Source: Helicobacteraceae bacterium
Lineage (GTDB): Bacteria > Campylobacterota > Campylobacteria > Campylobacterales > SZUA-545
Assembly: GCA_031275395.1 (NCBI GenBank)
Contig: JAISOU010000018.1
Coordinates: 1 to 8,915 of the forward strand
Length of the DNA stretch: 8,915 nucleotides
Direction: 5' to 3'
Below the pieces are notes generated by a model that worked only from the letters and a program-made list of their open reading frames with translations, did no database searches and was not told where the DNA came from. The position numbers and the translations under genes are program-made. Below, one piece after another: positions 1 through 5,932 of this stretch; within the stretch, counting starts at the first letter, position 1, and every line of letters begins with the position of its first letter.

Positions 1-30
1 ATACTAACGTATCGCCTCATATCGCTTTGA

Positions 31-78
31 ATACGATCAATGTATGACTCTGATATACGATTAACGTATGGCTTTGAT
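31..78. repeat. Two adjacent 24-bp imperfect direct repeats
   Basis: Positions 31-54 and 55-78 match at 20 of 24 bases, and all four differences are transitions. The shared pattern is ATACGAT-AA-GTATG-CT-TGAT. A related, more diverged stretch (ATACTAACGTAT...CTTTGA) precedes it at 1-30. The unit length is a multiple of three and reads as eight codons without stops, so it may be a coding-repeat remnant or a simple tandem duplication. Confidence 0.6.
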
Positions 79-115
79 AAAAGCGTCAACGAAATGATTG
101 GGTTGGACAATTGCC

Positions 116-134
116 CGCGCTACGCTAAAGCGCG
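116..134. repeat. Small GC-rich hairpin
   Basis: CGCGCT at 116-121 is complementary to AGCGCG at 129-134 across a 7-base loop. It is followed by GAATGAC, and further on TGGATTCCCGCC appears at 204-215. These short words resemble the edges of dispersed GC-rich repeats seen in many bacterial genomes, but no full element is visible. There is no U-tract, so it is not a convincing terminator. Confidence 0.3.
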
Positions 135-372
135 AGAATGACTGTAAAGGACGAAGGCTTAAGGCGCGATCAAAGGTTTCTTAAACGCGTTGGGTTTCTG
201 GTTTGGATTCCCGCCTAGCGCCGTTCCGCTCCGTTGCGGGGTTGCCGCTTCCTGCAGAAGCTTTTAGCGCGAGGGAATAACCGCGTTTGTTGGTTTTGCC
301 GCGTTAAAAACGGCGGAAAACTAGAGAGAGAAAGATAATCAATAATTTTTCTTAACTAAAGGAAGAAGGCGC

Positions 373-378
373 TATGCT
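373..378 (+). promoter_or_regulatory. Candidate -10 box for the rubrerythrin gene
   Basis: TATGCT lies 28 bases before the ATG at 407, behind an AT-rich stretch with ATAATCAATAAT (335-346). The -10 match is partial and no -35 is evident, as is common in Campylobacterota. The AT-rich patch could hold a Fur- or PerR-type operator, but no clean inverted repeat is present. Confidence 0.3.
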
Positions 379-406
379 TTAACATCTTTAGAATAAAGGA
401 CAAAAG

Positions 407-1051
407 ATGAAGCAATACCAAATCTACCGCTGTAGTCGGTGCGGGAACGAAGTCGAGATTCAAAAGGTAGGCGGCGGAGAGCTTATCTGCTGCGGCGTTG
501 AAATGGAGGCGGTCAATCAGAACGTTACGCCGATCAATCTGTTGAAAGCCTTTGCGGGCGAGTCGCAAGCGCGAAATAAATACAACTTTTTCGCCGAAAT
601 AGCGCGAAAAGAGGGCTTTAATCAGATTGCGGATTTCTTTAACGAGTTCGCGTTCAACGAGCATAACCACGCGAAAATGGAGTTTGCGGCGTATAACAAA
701 CTGACGTGGGGCGACGATTGGCAAAAAACGGCGGAAAATCTGCTCTATGCGGCGGCGGGCGAGAAATACGAACATACGACGATGTATCCCGATTTTGCGA
801 AAATCGCCAAAGAAGAGGGCTTTGACGAGATCGCGCGGCTTTTCACGGCGATCGGTAAGGTCGAGGTCGAACACGAAAAGAAGTATTTGGAGCTTGAAAA
901 AAAGCTAAGAGAGCAGGGCTTTTTCGCGAGCGAAGAGGAAGAAATATGGGTTTGCGACATTTGCGGACACGTTCATCGCGGCAAAAAAGCGCCCGGCGCC
1001 TGCGCCGTTTGCAAAGCGCCGCAAGCGCATTTTAAGCAAATAGGATTATAA
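407..1051 (+). CDS. rrc: Desulforubrerythrin (Rrc-type rubrerythrin)
   Basis: This non-haem iron protein is expected to reduce hydrogen peroxide in the cytoplasm, taking electrons from NAD(P)H through a reductase. Three domains are visible in 214 residues. An N-terminal desulforedoxin-like zinc/iron ribbon has C9-x2-C12 and the pair C28-C29. A four-helix ferritin-like domain (about 40-165) carries diiron ligand motifs GES (E52), NEHNH (E85, H88), E119/E122 and EVEHE (E153, H156). A C-terminal rubredoxin has C183-x2-C186 and C199-x2-C202. This order is that of the C. jejuni desulforubrerythrin (Cj0012c, Rrc). The start is supported by TAAAGGA at 394-400, six bases before the ATG. The gene appears to stand alone: an inverted repeat and a -10 box separate it from tatB. 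It suggests a microaerobic or anaerobic host. The assignment is firm; the exact electron donor is inferred. Confidence 0.96.
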   Translation: MKQYQIYRCSRCGNEVEIQKVGGGELICCGVEMEAVNQNVTPINLLKAFAGESQARNKYNFFAEIARKEGFNQIADFFNEFAFNEHNHAKMEFAAYNKLTWGDDWQKTAENLLYAAAGEKYEHTTMYPDFAKIAKEEGFDEIARLFTAIGKVEVEHEKKYLELEKKLREQGFFASEEEEIWVCDICGHVHRGKKAPGACAVCKAPQAHFKQIGL

Positions 1052-1064
1052 GTTTCCGCGCGAC

Positions 1065-1094
1065 GCGCTTGCGCCGATAAAACCGCGCAAGCGC
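1065..1094. repeat. Perfect 10-bp inverted repeat between rrc and tatB
   Basis: GCGCTTGCGC at 1065-1074 is exactly complementary to GCGCAAGCGC at 1085-1094, with a 10-base loop. It lies 13 bases after the rrc stop codon and just before the likely tatB -10 box. Neither strand has a clear T-run after it, so it is not a classical intrinsic terminator. It may end or stabilise the rrc transcript, or act as an operator at the tat promoter. Confidence 0.55.
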
Positions 1095-1100
1095 TCATAG

Positions 1101-1106
1101 TATAAA
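1101..1106 (+). promoter_or_regulatory. Candidate -10 box of the tatB-tatC-queA operon
   Basis: TATAAA (in the context TAGTATAAAAT) lies 23 bases before the tatB ATG. This would give a short leader with the ribosome binding site TAAAGGA at 1118-1124. No -35 is recognised; the position where one would lie is inside the inverted repeat at 1065-1094. Confidence 0.5.
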
Positions 1107-1129
1107 ATCTCGTCGCGTAAAGGATTTGA

Positions 1130-1498
1130 ATGTTCGGAATGGGACTTGGCGAGATTTTATTTATCGCGGTTATAGCGATCGTATTTTTGGGACCCGAAAA
1201 ACTGCCCGACGCGATGATCAAAACCGCTAAGTTTTTTCGCGCCGTCAAAAAACATCTTACAGAGGCTAAAACCGCTTTAGATCAAGAAATTAACCTAAGC
1301 CAACTAAAATCCGACGCGCTGGAATATAAACAAAAATTAACGGACGATCTTACAAAAACCGATCTGCCGAAAACCGACGATCTAAAAAAAGCGATCGACT
1401 CGCCTAAAATTGAAGAAACCTCTCGCGAAGTGCGCGATCTTTTTAGCGATTTGGCTGGTAACGTTAAAAAAATCGACGACCAGATCAAAAATGCTTGA
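1130..1498 (+). CDS. tatB: Sec-independent translocase protein TatB
   Basis: TatB is the single-span partner of TatC in the twin-arginine receptor that recognises folded export substrates at the inner membrane. The 122-residue protein begins with a short periplasmic stretch and one membrane helix (about 5-20), then the FLGPEKLP hinge (19-26), an amphipathic helix, and a long charged tail rich in K, D and E. Glu at position 8 and the Leu-Gly-Pro hinge favour TatB over TatA, as does the adjacent tatC. TAAAGGA five bases before the ATG supports the start. The end overlaps tatC by eight bases (ATGCTTGA), which suggests translational coupling. A separate tatA would be expected elsewhere in the genome. 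The TatA/TatB distinction is the only doubt. Confidence 0.92.
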   Translation: MFGMGLGEILFIAVIAIVFLGPEKLPDAMIKTAKFFRAVKKHLTEAKTALDQEINLSQLKSDALEYKQKLTDDLTKTDLPKTDDLKKAIDSPKIEETSREVRDLFSDLAGNVKKIDDQIKNA

Positions 1499-2225
1499 AG
1501 ATCTAAAGCCTCATATTGCGGAGTTGCGAGATCGTCTGATTAAGATTATTGCCGCGCTTTTAGTCGCGTTTATGGTATGCTTTTATTTTTGGGAGCCGAT
1601 TCAAAATTGGATCAGCGCTCCTTTGCGCGACGCGCTTAATGAAAACGGCGTCGTTATGGCGTATAAAATGGGCGAAAAGTTTTTTACCGCCGCAATGGTC
1701 AGTTTTTTTACCGCTTTATTAGTTAGTTTGCCGATCGTCTTTTATCAGATTTGGGCGTTTGTTTCGCCCGGACTTTACTCTAGCGAAAAACGTTTTGTGC
1801 TACCCTTTACGATCGGCGCGACGTTTATGTTTTTGATCGGATCGGCGTTTGCTTATTACCTTGTTTTTCCCTATGGTTTTACCTATCTTGTTAACTTTGG
1901 AGAAAACGACGTTGTTTCGCAGATTAGCATAGGCGAATATCTAGGGTTTTTTATAAAACTAATCTTTGGTTTTGGCTTGTCTTTTGAGCTTCCCGTAGTC
2001 TGTTTTTTCTTAGCCAAAATCGGCTTGATAGACGATAGCTCTCTTAAAGGTTTTTTTCGCTATGCGGTTGTGATTATTTTTATCCTTGCCGCGATCCTTA
2101 CGCCGCCCGACGTTATATCGCAGTTTTTTATGGCGCTTCCGATGATATTCTTATACGGCGTTTCAATTCTGATCGTCAAACTCGTTAATCCAGCGCAAGA
2201 AGCGAAAAAAGAGGAAAAAAGCTGA
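1491..2225 (+). CDS. tatC: Sec-independent translocase protein TatC
   Basis: TatC is the polytopic core of the twin-arginine translocase and binds the RR signal peptide. The 244-residue protein starts with the N-terminal motif HIAELRDRL (8-16). It has the conserved loop FYQIWAFVSPGLYSSEKR (84-101), whose Glu-99 corresponds to the signal-binding acidic residue of E. coli TatC. About six hydrophobic segments follow each other (near 16-34, 68-92, 104-126, 150-178, 190-204, 210-231), ending in a lysine/glutamate-rich tail. I chose the ATG at 1491, which overlaps the tatB stop. An in-frame ATG at 1410 would add 27 residues lying entirely inside tatB and ahead of the family's normal N-terminus. The tatB-tatC-queA order is typical of Campylobacterota. 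Confidence 0.97.
   Translation: MLEDLKPHIAELRDRLIKIIAALLVAFMVCFYFWEPIQNWISAPLRDALNENGVVMAYKMGEKFFTAAMVSFFTALLVSLPIVFYQIWAFVSPGLYSSEKRFVLPFTIGATFMFLIGSAFAYYLVFPYGFTYLVNFGENDVVSQISIGEYLGFFIKLIFGFGLSFELPVVCFFLAKIGLIDDSSLKGFFRYAVVIIFILAAILTPPDVISQFFMALPMIFLYGVSILIVKLVNPAQEAKKEEKS
2208..2224 (+). promoter_or_regulatory. Ribosome binding site and CTG start deciding the queA N-terminus
   Basis: The purine-rich stretch AAAGAGGAAAAAAG lies inside the end of tatC. It places GAGG seven bases before CTG (2222-2224), whose last two bases are part of the tatC TGA stop. No ATG, GTG, TTG or ATT codon exists in this frame between the upstream stop at 2186 and the ATG at 2267. The arrangement parallels the TTGA overlap seen at nusB-pyrF. 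Confidence 0.65.
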
Positions 2226-3235
2226 GTTTTTTATTAAGCGATTACGACTATCTTTTACCGGAAGGTATGATCGCGCTAAAACCGACTTCGCCGCGATCGG
2301 ATTCTAAACTTTTTGTCTATGATCGCAAAACCGATCGCGTATCTCATTCAAAAACGGGCGATTTATGCGATTTTCTACCAAGCGATTACGCGGTTATTTT
2401 TAATAATAGCAAGGTAATTAAAGCGCGGCTGTTCGGCAAAAAACAAAGCGGCGGCAAAATAGAAATACTAATAGCGAGAGAAACCGAAAACGGCGTTTTA
2501 GCGCTCATTAAAGGCAAGGCGCGAAAAGGAAATCGGCTAATTTTTGATTGCGATTTATCCGCCGAAGTTTTAAGCGTCGATCTTAACGGCGATCGGCTGC
2601 TTGGTTTTTACGAAGCGGATAAAGCGATTGGCTTTTCGCGTTTGATCGAAATTGCCGATCTAATCGGCGTTACTCCTTTGCCTCCATATATTAAACGCGC
2701 CGCAAACGCGAAAGACGAAAAAAACTATCAGAGTTGTTTTGCGAAAGTTTCTGGTAGCGTAGCCGCCCCAACCGCGTCTTTGCACTTTGATTCGCCGCTT
2801 TTGGAGCGCGTTCGATCGCGCTATAAATGGGCGGAAATTACGCTTCATATCGGGCTTGGCACTTTTAAGGCTGTTGAAACCGAAGATATACGCAATCATA
2901 AAATGCATAGCGAATACTATACAATCGGCGAAGAGGCAAAAAATATAATCGATTCAAAAACGCCGATCTTAGCCGTAGGAACAACCGCGGCAAGGACGGT
3001 TGAATACTACGCTAGAACGCGAAAAATAAGCGGCGAGTGCGATCTATTTTTATATCCGCAAAACCCGCCGCGCCGCATAAACGCGCTTATGACCAATTTT
3101 CATCTGCCGAAATCTACGCTTTTTATGCTTGTTTGCTCTATGATCGGCGCTCGTAAAACAAAGGAGTTATACAATATCGCGATCGCAAATAATTACCGCT
3201 TTTATAGCTACGGCGACGCAATGCTAATTATATAA
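2222..3235 (+). CDS. queA: tRNA preQ1(34) S-adenosylmethionine ribosyltransferase-isomerase
   Basis: QueA moves the ribosyl group of S-adenosylmethionine onto preQ1 at the wobble base of tRNA, forming epoxyqueuosine. Family motifs seen (numbering from the CTG) include SDYDYLLPE (6-14), a FNNSKVIKARLFG-type segment, LPPYIKR, GSVAAPTASLHFD, HIGLGTFKAVETEDI, VGTTAARTVEYY, TNFHLPKSTLFMLV and the terminal YRFYSYGDAMLI. The first ATG (2267) comes after the conserved SDYDY-LPE segment, so it cannot be the true start. The frame is open back to a stop at 2186. The only near-cognate start codon in between is CTG at 2222, which overlaps the tatC TGA and sits seven bases after GAGG (2211-2214). That start gives 337 residues, the usual family length. 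The 3' end overlaps the converging NifX-like gene by 12 bp. Confidence 0.96.
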   Translation: MSFLLSDYDYLLPEGMIALKPTSPRSDSKLFVYDRKTDRVSHSKTGDLCDFLPSDYAVIFNNSKVIKARLFGKKQSGGKIEILIARETENGVLALIKGKARKGNRLIFDCDLSAEVLSVDLNGDRLLGFYEADKAIGFSRLIEIADLIGVTPLPPYIKRAANAKDEKNYQSCFAKVSGSVAAPTASLHFDSPLLERVRSRYKWAEITLHIGLGTFKAVETEDIRNHKMHSEYYTIGEEAKNIIDSKTPILAVGTTAARTVEYYARTRKISGECDLFLYPQNPPRRINALMTNFHLPKSTLFMLVCSMIGARKTKELYNIAIANNYRFYSYGDAMLII

Positions 3236-3634
3236 ATGTTGCGCGATAAAATCGCCGACAATTTCTTGCGCGTTGGTTAGCCCGCTAATAACGCAAACGT
3301 TTATTCCGGCTTCCTTAAAGGCGCGGGAGGCGTTTTTGCATACTTTCGCGGCGATCAGATCGGAACAGTCGCTTAAAATTGAGGTCATCGAGCGAAGCTC
3401 GTCGCGTTTGCTTTCATAACCGCACTCTTCTAACGGTTCGCTTTCGGGTTGACGCTCGTGTTCGCAACCCTCTTCGGCTTCCAAATTAACGCGCGGATTT
3501 GCGCGAAGTTCCGTCATTTTTACCGATCGAAAAGCTCCGTTTCCGCTTACGTCAAAAACGGCGAAAAAGGGCGCGTGCCCCGCGTTTGTAAATGATTTTA
3601 GACTTTCGTTATGTACTGGAACCGCTACTCTCAT
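3224..3634 (-). CDS. NifX/NifB-like dinitrogenase iron-molybdenum cofactor family protein
   Basis: This 136-residue protein belongs to the small cofactor-carrier family (Pfam Dinitrogenase iron-molybdenum cofactor biosynthesis), an RNase H-like fold that binds iron-sulphur or molybdenum-iron clusters. The N-terminus (MRVAVPVHNESLKSFTNAGH, 1-20) and the following beta strand AVFDV match the family core. So does the C-terminal part (about 85-136), with DCSDLIAAKVC, the FKEAGINVCVI strand and a final helix. Between them lies an acidic stretch (about 50-80) with C57-x-H59 and C71; further cysteines are at 90, 99 and 114. The start has a strong AAAAGGAG six bases upstream. It is the last gene of a unit with the DUF1266 gene, 18 bases downstream of it. 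No nif genes are visible, so a role in nitrogenase assembly is not implied. The specific cluster and client are unknown. Confidence 0.85.
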   Translation of the reverse strand: MRVAVPVHNESLKSFTNAGHAPFFAVFDVSGNGAFRSVKMTELRANPRVNLEAEEGCEHERQPESEPLEECGYESKRDELRSMTSILSDCSDLIAAKVCKNASRAFKEAGINVCVISGLTNAQEIVGDFIAQHLYN

Positions 3635-3652
3635 TTTTTCTCCTTTTACTGT

Positions 3653-4441
3653 TTATTTGAACGCGATCGTTTTCCAAAGACTTTTTTTGTCGTTTAGCGC
3701 TTTTTGCGCGATTTCGCATAGCTTGTCCAGTTCGTTTGAATCGCCGCCCCACATAGCGCGCCCGATCAGATAGCCTATCGCAAACTCCCGCCAATTTTCA
3801 TAGCTTGCCGCCGCCGCGTCGTAACCGTTTTCGATCACGGCCCACGCGACTTTTTCGTCGATATAGCCAGATTCGTAAGCCATTCGCGCCGTTACGATCA
3901 TTCGGCTTGCGTCCCACGCTAAAATCCCTTTGCTTAAAGTTTCCTTATCGATCGTAAAAATCGGACGTTCTTTTTTGCTATCCATACAGGCGATTAGATG
4001 ATCGGCGTATTTGCATAATTCCGCCGCGTTTTCGCCAAACTCTTTTTCGATAGCTTTTTGCCGATCAAGGCGATCGCCGCGCTTTAAAACGTAGGGTAAA
4101 ACCGCGCCGAAGGAAGATCTATGCCCGCTCTGACGCAACCAATTCAAAACCGCGACAGCGCTCTGTTTATCGACTACGCCCCAAACGTTAGCCAACGTCT
4201 TTTCGATCCGCTTGCGATCAGAGCCCGTAGCCAAACTATCGCCAATAAAACCGGCTTGCTCGCTATTGATCAAGCCCGCCAAAAGCGCCCGCCGTCGCGT
4301 TTGGCTAATCTGCGCGCCTTCCGCGCTTTTGGCGAAATCTCTTCTAGTAAGCGATTTGATTGCGGCTTTCGCGTTTGGATTGGCGACGACGTAGATCGCC
4401 GCGCCGATAAGAAGTAAAACGGCGACCCAAACGACGCTCAT
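3653..4441 (-). CDS. Membrane-anchored DUF1266 domain protein
   Basis: This is a 262-residue protein of unknown function. Residues 1-20 form an N-terminal membrane segment (VVWVAVLLLIGAAIYVV), followed by a basic linker. The rest matches the DUF1266 family, to which E. coli YbeU and YbeR belong. Visible hallmarks are a WGVVDKQSAVAVLNWL segment (87-102), SGHRSSF (105-111), LAWDASRMIVTARMAYESGY (174-193), the alanine-rich helix AWAVIENGYDAAAASY, and the NWREFAIGYLIGRAMW block (216-231). The ATG lies six bases after the SPOR gene's TAG. No good Shine-Dalgarno is seen, which suggests coupled translation. The domain would be cytoplasmic if the N-terminal segment is a simple anchor with its N-terminus outside, which the sequence does not settle. 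Family membership is confident; function is not known. Confidence 0.87.
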   Translation of the reverse strand: MSVVWVAVLLLIGAAIYVVANPNAKAAIKSLTRRDFAKSAEGAQISQTRRRALLAGLINSEQAGFIGDSLATGSDRKRIEKTLANVWGVVDKQSAVAVLNWLRQSGHRSSFGAVLPYVLKRGDRLDRQKAIEKEFGENAAELCKYADHLIACMDSKKERPIFTIDKETLSKGILAWDASRMIVTARMAYESGYIDEKVAWAVIENGYDAAAASYENWREFAIGYLIGRAMWGGDSNELDKLCEIAQKALNDKKSLWKTIAFK

Positions 4442-4447
4442 CTGCGG

Positions 4448-4921
4448 CTATCTCAGGCGATTAGCCGTCGTCAAAAATGCGGCGGCTTCAAGCTCTCTTA
4501 AATTATAGAGCGATTCTTCGGCTTGCCGACGCGACGCGTAAGGGCCTACGGCGACGCGGTTAAGATCGCCGCCGAAAGTTTTCGCCGCGTAGCCGCTTGC
4601 GATTAGACTATTTTCCAGCCTCGCGGCGCTTTGAGCGTCGGCAAAAGCTCCCATTTGCACCCAGAACTCGTCGGCTATCGGATCGGGGCGGATCGGCTTT
4701 TTGGCGATCGGCGCGGCACTTTGCGTATTTTGAACGTCGATTTCCTCCGGAAAGATAGGTTCGATCGACGGTAGAGGAGTTTTTGGCATCGTTATCGGCG
4801 GCAAATCTTGATCGACGACTATAACGTTATCGTCGTTTGTCGTCCATACGTTTGGATCGATAAAGTTATCGGCGTATAAAGCCGCTACGAAAAACGCGAC
4901 AAAACAGATAAAAAATCTCAT
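4448..4921 (-). CDS. Secreted SPOR-domain protein
   Basis: The 157-residue protein has a signal peptide (MRFFICFVAFFVAALYA, probable cleavage after residue 17). A proline- and acidic-rich spacer follows (about 20-82). The C-terminus is a SPOR domain (about 86-157), which in other proteins binds denuded glycan strands of peptidoglycan at the division septum. Domain signatures are FWVQMGAFADAQSAARL at the start and VAVGPYASRRQAEESLYNL later. It is likely periplasmic or lipid-free envelope-associated. I chose the ATG at 4921. It has GGGGGA five bases upstream and begins a proper signal peptide. A TTG further up at 4960 would overlap the -10 box at 4952-4957. It heads a unit with the DUF1266 and NifX-like genes. 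Its actual role in cell division or the envelope is inferred from the domain only. Confidence 0.88.
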   Translation of the reverse strand: MRFFICFVAFFVAALYADNFIDPNVWTTNDDNVIVVDQDLPPITMPKTPLPSIEPIFPEEIDVQNTQSAAPIAKKPIRPDPIADEFWVQMGAFADAQSAARLENSLIASGYAAKTFGGDLNRVAVGPYASRRQAEESLYNLRELEAAAFLTTANRLR

Positions 4922-4951
4922 CAAATCCCCCGAACTGATTTTGTAAAACGC

Positions 4952-4957
4952 ATTATA
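4952..4957 (-). promoter_or_regulatory. -10 box for the SPOR-DUF1266-NifX-like unit
   Basis: On the minus strand a perfect TATAAT (context GTTGTATAATGCG) lies 30 bases before the ATG at 4921. No -35 match is visible at the usual distance, as is common for sigma-70 promoters in Campylobacterota. The position implies a leader of roughly 20-25 bases, and it rules out the longer reading of the SPOR gene. Confidence 0.65.
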
Positions 4958-5102
4958 CAACGGCGACGATAGCTTCTCTATTTTTGCGTTTGACGCTTTT
5001 TTATACTACCGAACGAAGGTTAAGTTAGTGGATAGGGTATAAAGCTTCTGATTGCGGGCTATTTGCGGTTATAAGAGAGGTAAATAGATCAACGAAGCGT
5101 CT

Positions 5103-5109
5103 AAAAAAA
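5103..5109 (-). terminator. T-run after tRNA-Ser
   Basis: On the minus strand CCA is followed by C and seven T. There is no separate strong hairpin; only the folded tRNA itself precedes the run. It may end transcription of the tRNA and of any pyrF read-through transcript. Confidence 0.4.
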
Positions 5110-5110
5110 G

Positions 5111-5202
5111 TGGCGGACAGGGAGGGATTCGAACCCTCGATACCCATTACTGGATATGCGTCCTTAGCAGGGACGTGGTTTCAGCCACTCACCCACCTGT
5201 CC
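5111..5202 (-). tRNA. tRNA-Ser (anticodon GCU)
   Basis: Read on the minus strand, this is a 92-nt class II tRNA. The acceptor stem GGACAGG pairs with CCTGTCC, with discriminator G and an encoded CCA. The D arm contains the GGCTGAAACC-type serine sequence. The anticodon stem CGTCC/GGACG holds the loop CTGCTAA (anticodon GCT at 5166-5168). The long variable arm pairs ATATCC with GGGTAT. The T arm is GAGGG-TTCGAAT-CCCTC. It reads AGC and AGU codons. It lies 46 bases after pyrF on the same strand. A run of seven T (5103-5109) almost directly after CCA could end the transcript. Confidence 0.97.
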
Positions 5203-5248
5203 AAAGGCGCGATCAAAAAACCGCGATTTGCAAATGCACGGCGCGATT

Positions 5249-5932
5249 TTAGCAAAACACGCTTAACGCTTTCAAAACGGCGGCTCTTGGATCGCTCGCC
5301 AAGAGAATCGGGCGACCCATTACAATAAAGTCGCAACGCGCTTCCGACGCGATTTGCGGCGTGGCGACGCGGGATTGATCGTTGGCTTTGCCGCCTTCAA
5401 AACGCACGCCGGGGCAGAGCGTCAAAAACCGATCGTCGTTTGCGGCTTTGATCGCTTTACTCTCATAAACCGAGCAAACCGCCCCGTCTAAACCCGCGCC
5501 ATAGGCAAAACGCGCCATCTCGATCGCGGCGGTTTCGATCGGCTTGTTGTAGATCTCCATAAACTCGTCGTCCGAGAAACTTGTCAGCGCGGTAACCGCC
5601 AAAACGATCGGGCGTTTTTTTAGGACGCTTAGGCGGTTCATCGTCGTTTCCATAGTCCTAACGCCCGCAGAGGCGTGGAGGTTAAACATTTCCACGCCGC
5701 GATCGGCGATACCAAGCGCCGCGTCGGCGGTCGTGTTTGGAATGTCGCAGAGCTTCAAATCCAAAAAAATCGGCGCGCCGCTCTTGATCCTGACCTCTTT
5801 TACAAAATCCCAGCCTTCGGCGATAAAACTTCTTAAACCGATCTTAAACCACAGATCAAGCCCGCCCAATTTCTCGACGATCGTCAGATTTTCTTTGCGC
5901 GTTTTTAGATCGAGGGCGACGCAGAGTTTCAA
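5249..5932 (-). CDS. pyrF: Orotidine 5'-phosphate decarboxylase
   Basis: PyrF converts orotidine monophosphate to UMP, the last step of de novo pyrimidine synthesis, in the cytoplasm. The 227-residue protein has the usual bacterial length and all key motifs. The strand-1 aspartate is in CVALDL (D8), and the substrate lysine is in WFKIG (K30). The catalytic D-x-K-x-x-D array is in FLDLKLCDIPNT (D58, K60, D63). Later come the LCPGVRFEGG phosphate loop and the final VMGRPIL arginine motif. The start codon is TTG: its last two bases plus the next A form the nusB TGA, so the genes overlap by four bases. No ATG is available at the conserved N-terminus (MKLCVALDL). Downstream, a T6 run at 5215-5220 precedes the tRNA without a strong stem, so the tRNA may be cotranscribed. 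Confidence 0.97.
   Translation of the reverse strand: MKLCVALDLKTRKENLTIVEKLGGLDLWFKIGLRSFIAEGWDFVKEVRIKSGAPIFLDLKLCDIPNTTADAALGIADRGVEMFNLHASAGVRTMETTMNRLSVLKKRPIVLAVTALTSFSDDEFMEIYNKPIETAAIEMARFAYGAGLDGAVCSVYESKAIKAANDDRFLTLCPGVRFEGGKANDQSRVATPQIASEARCDFIVMGRPILLASDPRAAVLKALSVFC

Larger units (their letters stand above)
1..406. other. Non-coding region with degenerate repeats
   Basis: No supported gene was found in this stretch upstream of the rubrerythrin gene. It holds two adjacent 24-base repeats (31-78), a small hairpin (116-134), inverted ATTCCC/GGGAAT arms at 207-212 and 273-278, and an AT-rich patch (about 331-360) before the rubrerythrin ribosome binding site. A short open frame from 31 to 141 contains the repeats but has no ribosome binding site. 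The region looks like an intergenic spacer with repeat debris. It could include the decayed end of an upstream gene, but nothing is recognisable. Confidence 0.55.

Noticed and set aside
331-350. Fur or PerR box before the rubrerythrin gene
   Set aside because: The AT-rich GATAATCAATAATTTTT stretch has only one recognisable half-site and no symmetrical partner.
356-874. 172-codon frame on the minus strand
   Set aside because: It is antisense to the rubrerythrin gene, which has clear domains and a ribosome binding site. The antisense peptide is arginine-rich and resembles no family.
1410-1490. Longer tatC start at ATG 1410
   Set aside because: The extra 27 residues lie wholly inside tatB and precede the conserved TatC N-terminus (HIAELRDRL).
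3236-3262. GCGAT-AAA-ATCGC hairpin after queA as a terminator
   Set aside because: It is a short stem within the NifX-like coding sequence with no T-run; such pairs are expected given the frequency of GCGATCGC-like words.
4922-4960. Longer SPOR protein start at TTG 4960
   Set aside because: The -10 box overlaps this region, and the ATG at 4921 has a Shine-Dalgarno and begins a proper signal peptide.
4984-5002. GCGT-TTG-ACGC followed by T6 as a plus-strand terminator
   Set aside because: The stem has only four base pairs, and no plus-strand gene ends nearby.
5203-5248. Intrinsic terminator between pyrF and tRNA-Ser
   Set aside because: There is a T6 run (5215-5220, minus strand) but only a four-base CGCG stem; the ATTTGCAAAT palindrome alone does not make a terminator.
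5110-5328. Open frame on the plus strand beginning MADREGFEPSIP
   Set aside because: It is the antisense of tRNA-Ser and the pyrF 3' end. This peptide start is a well-known spurious prediction across tRNA-Ser genes.
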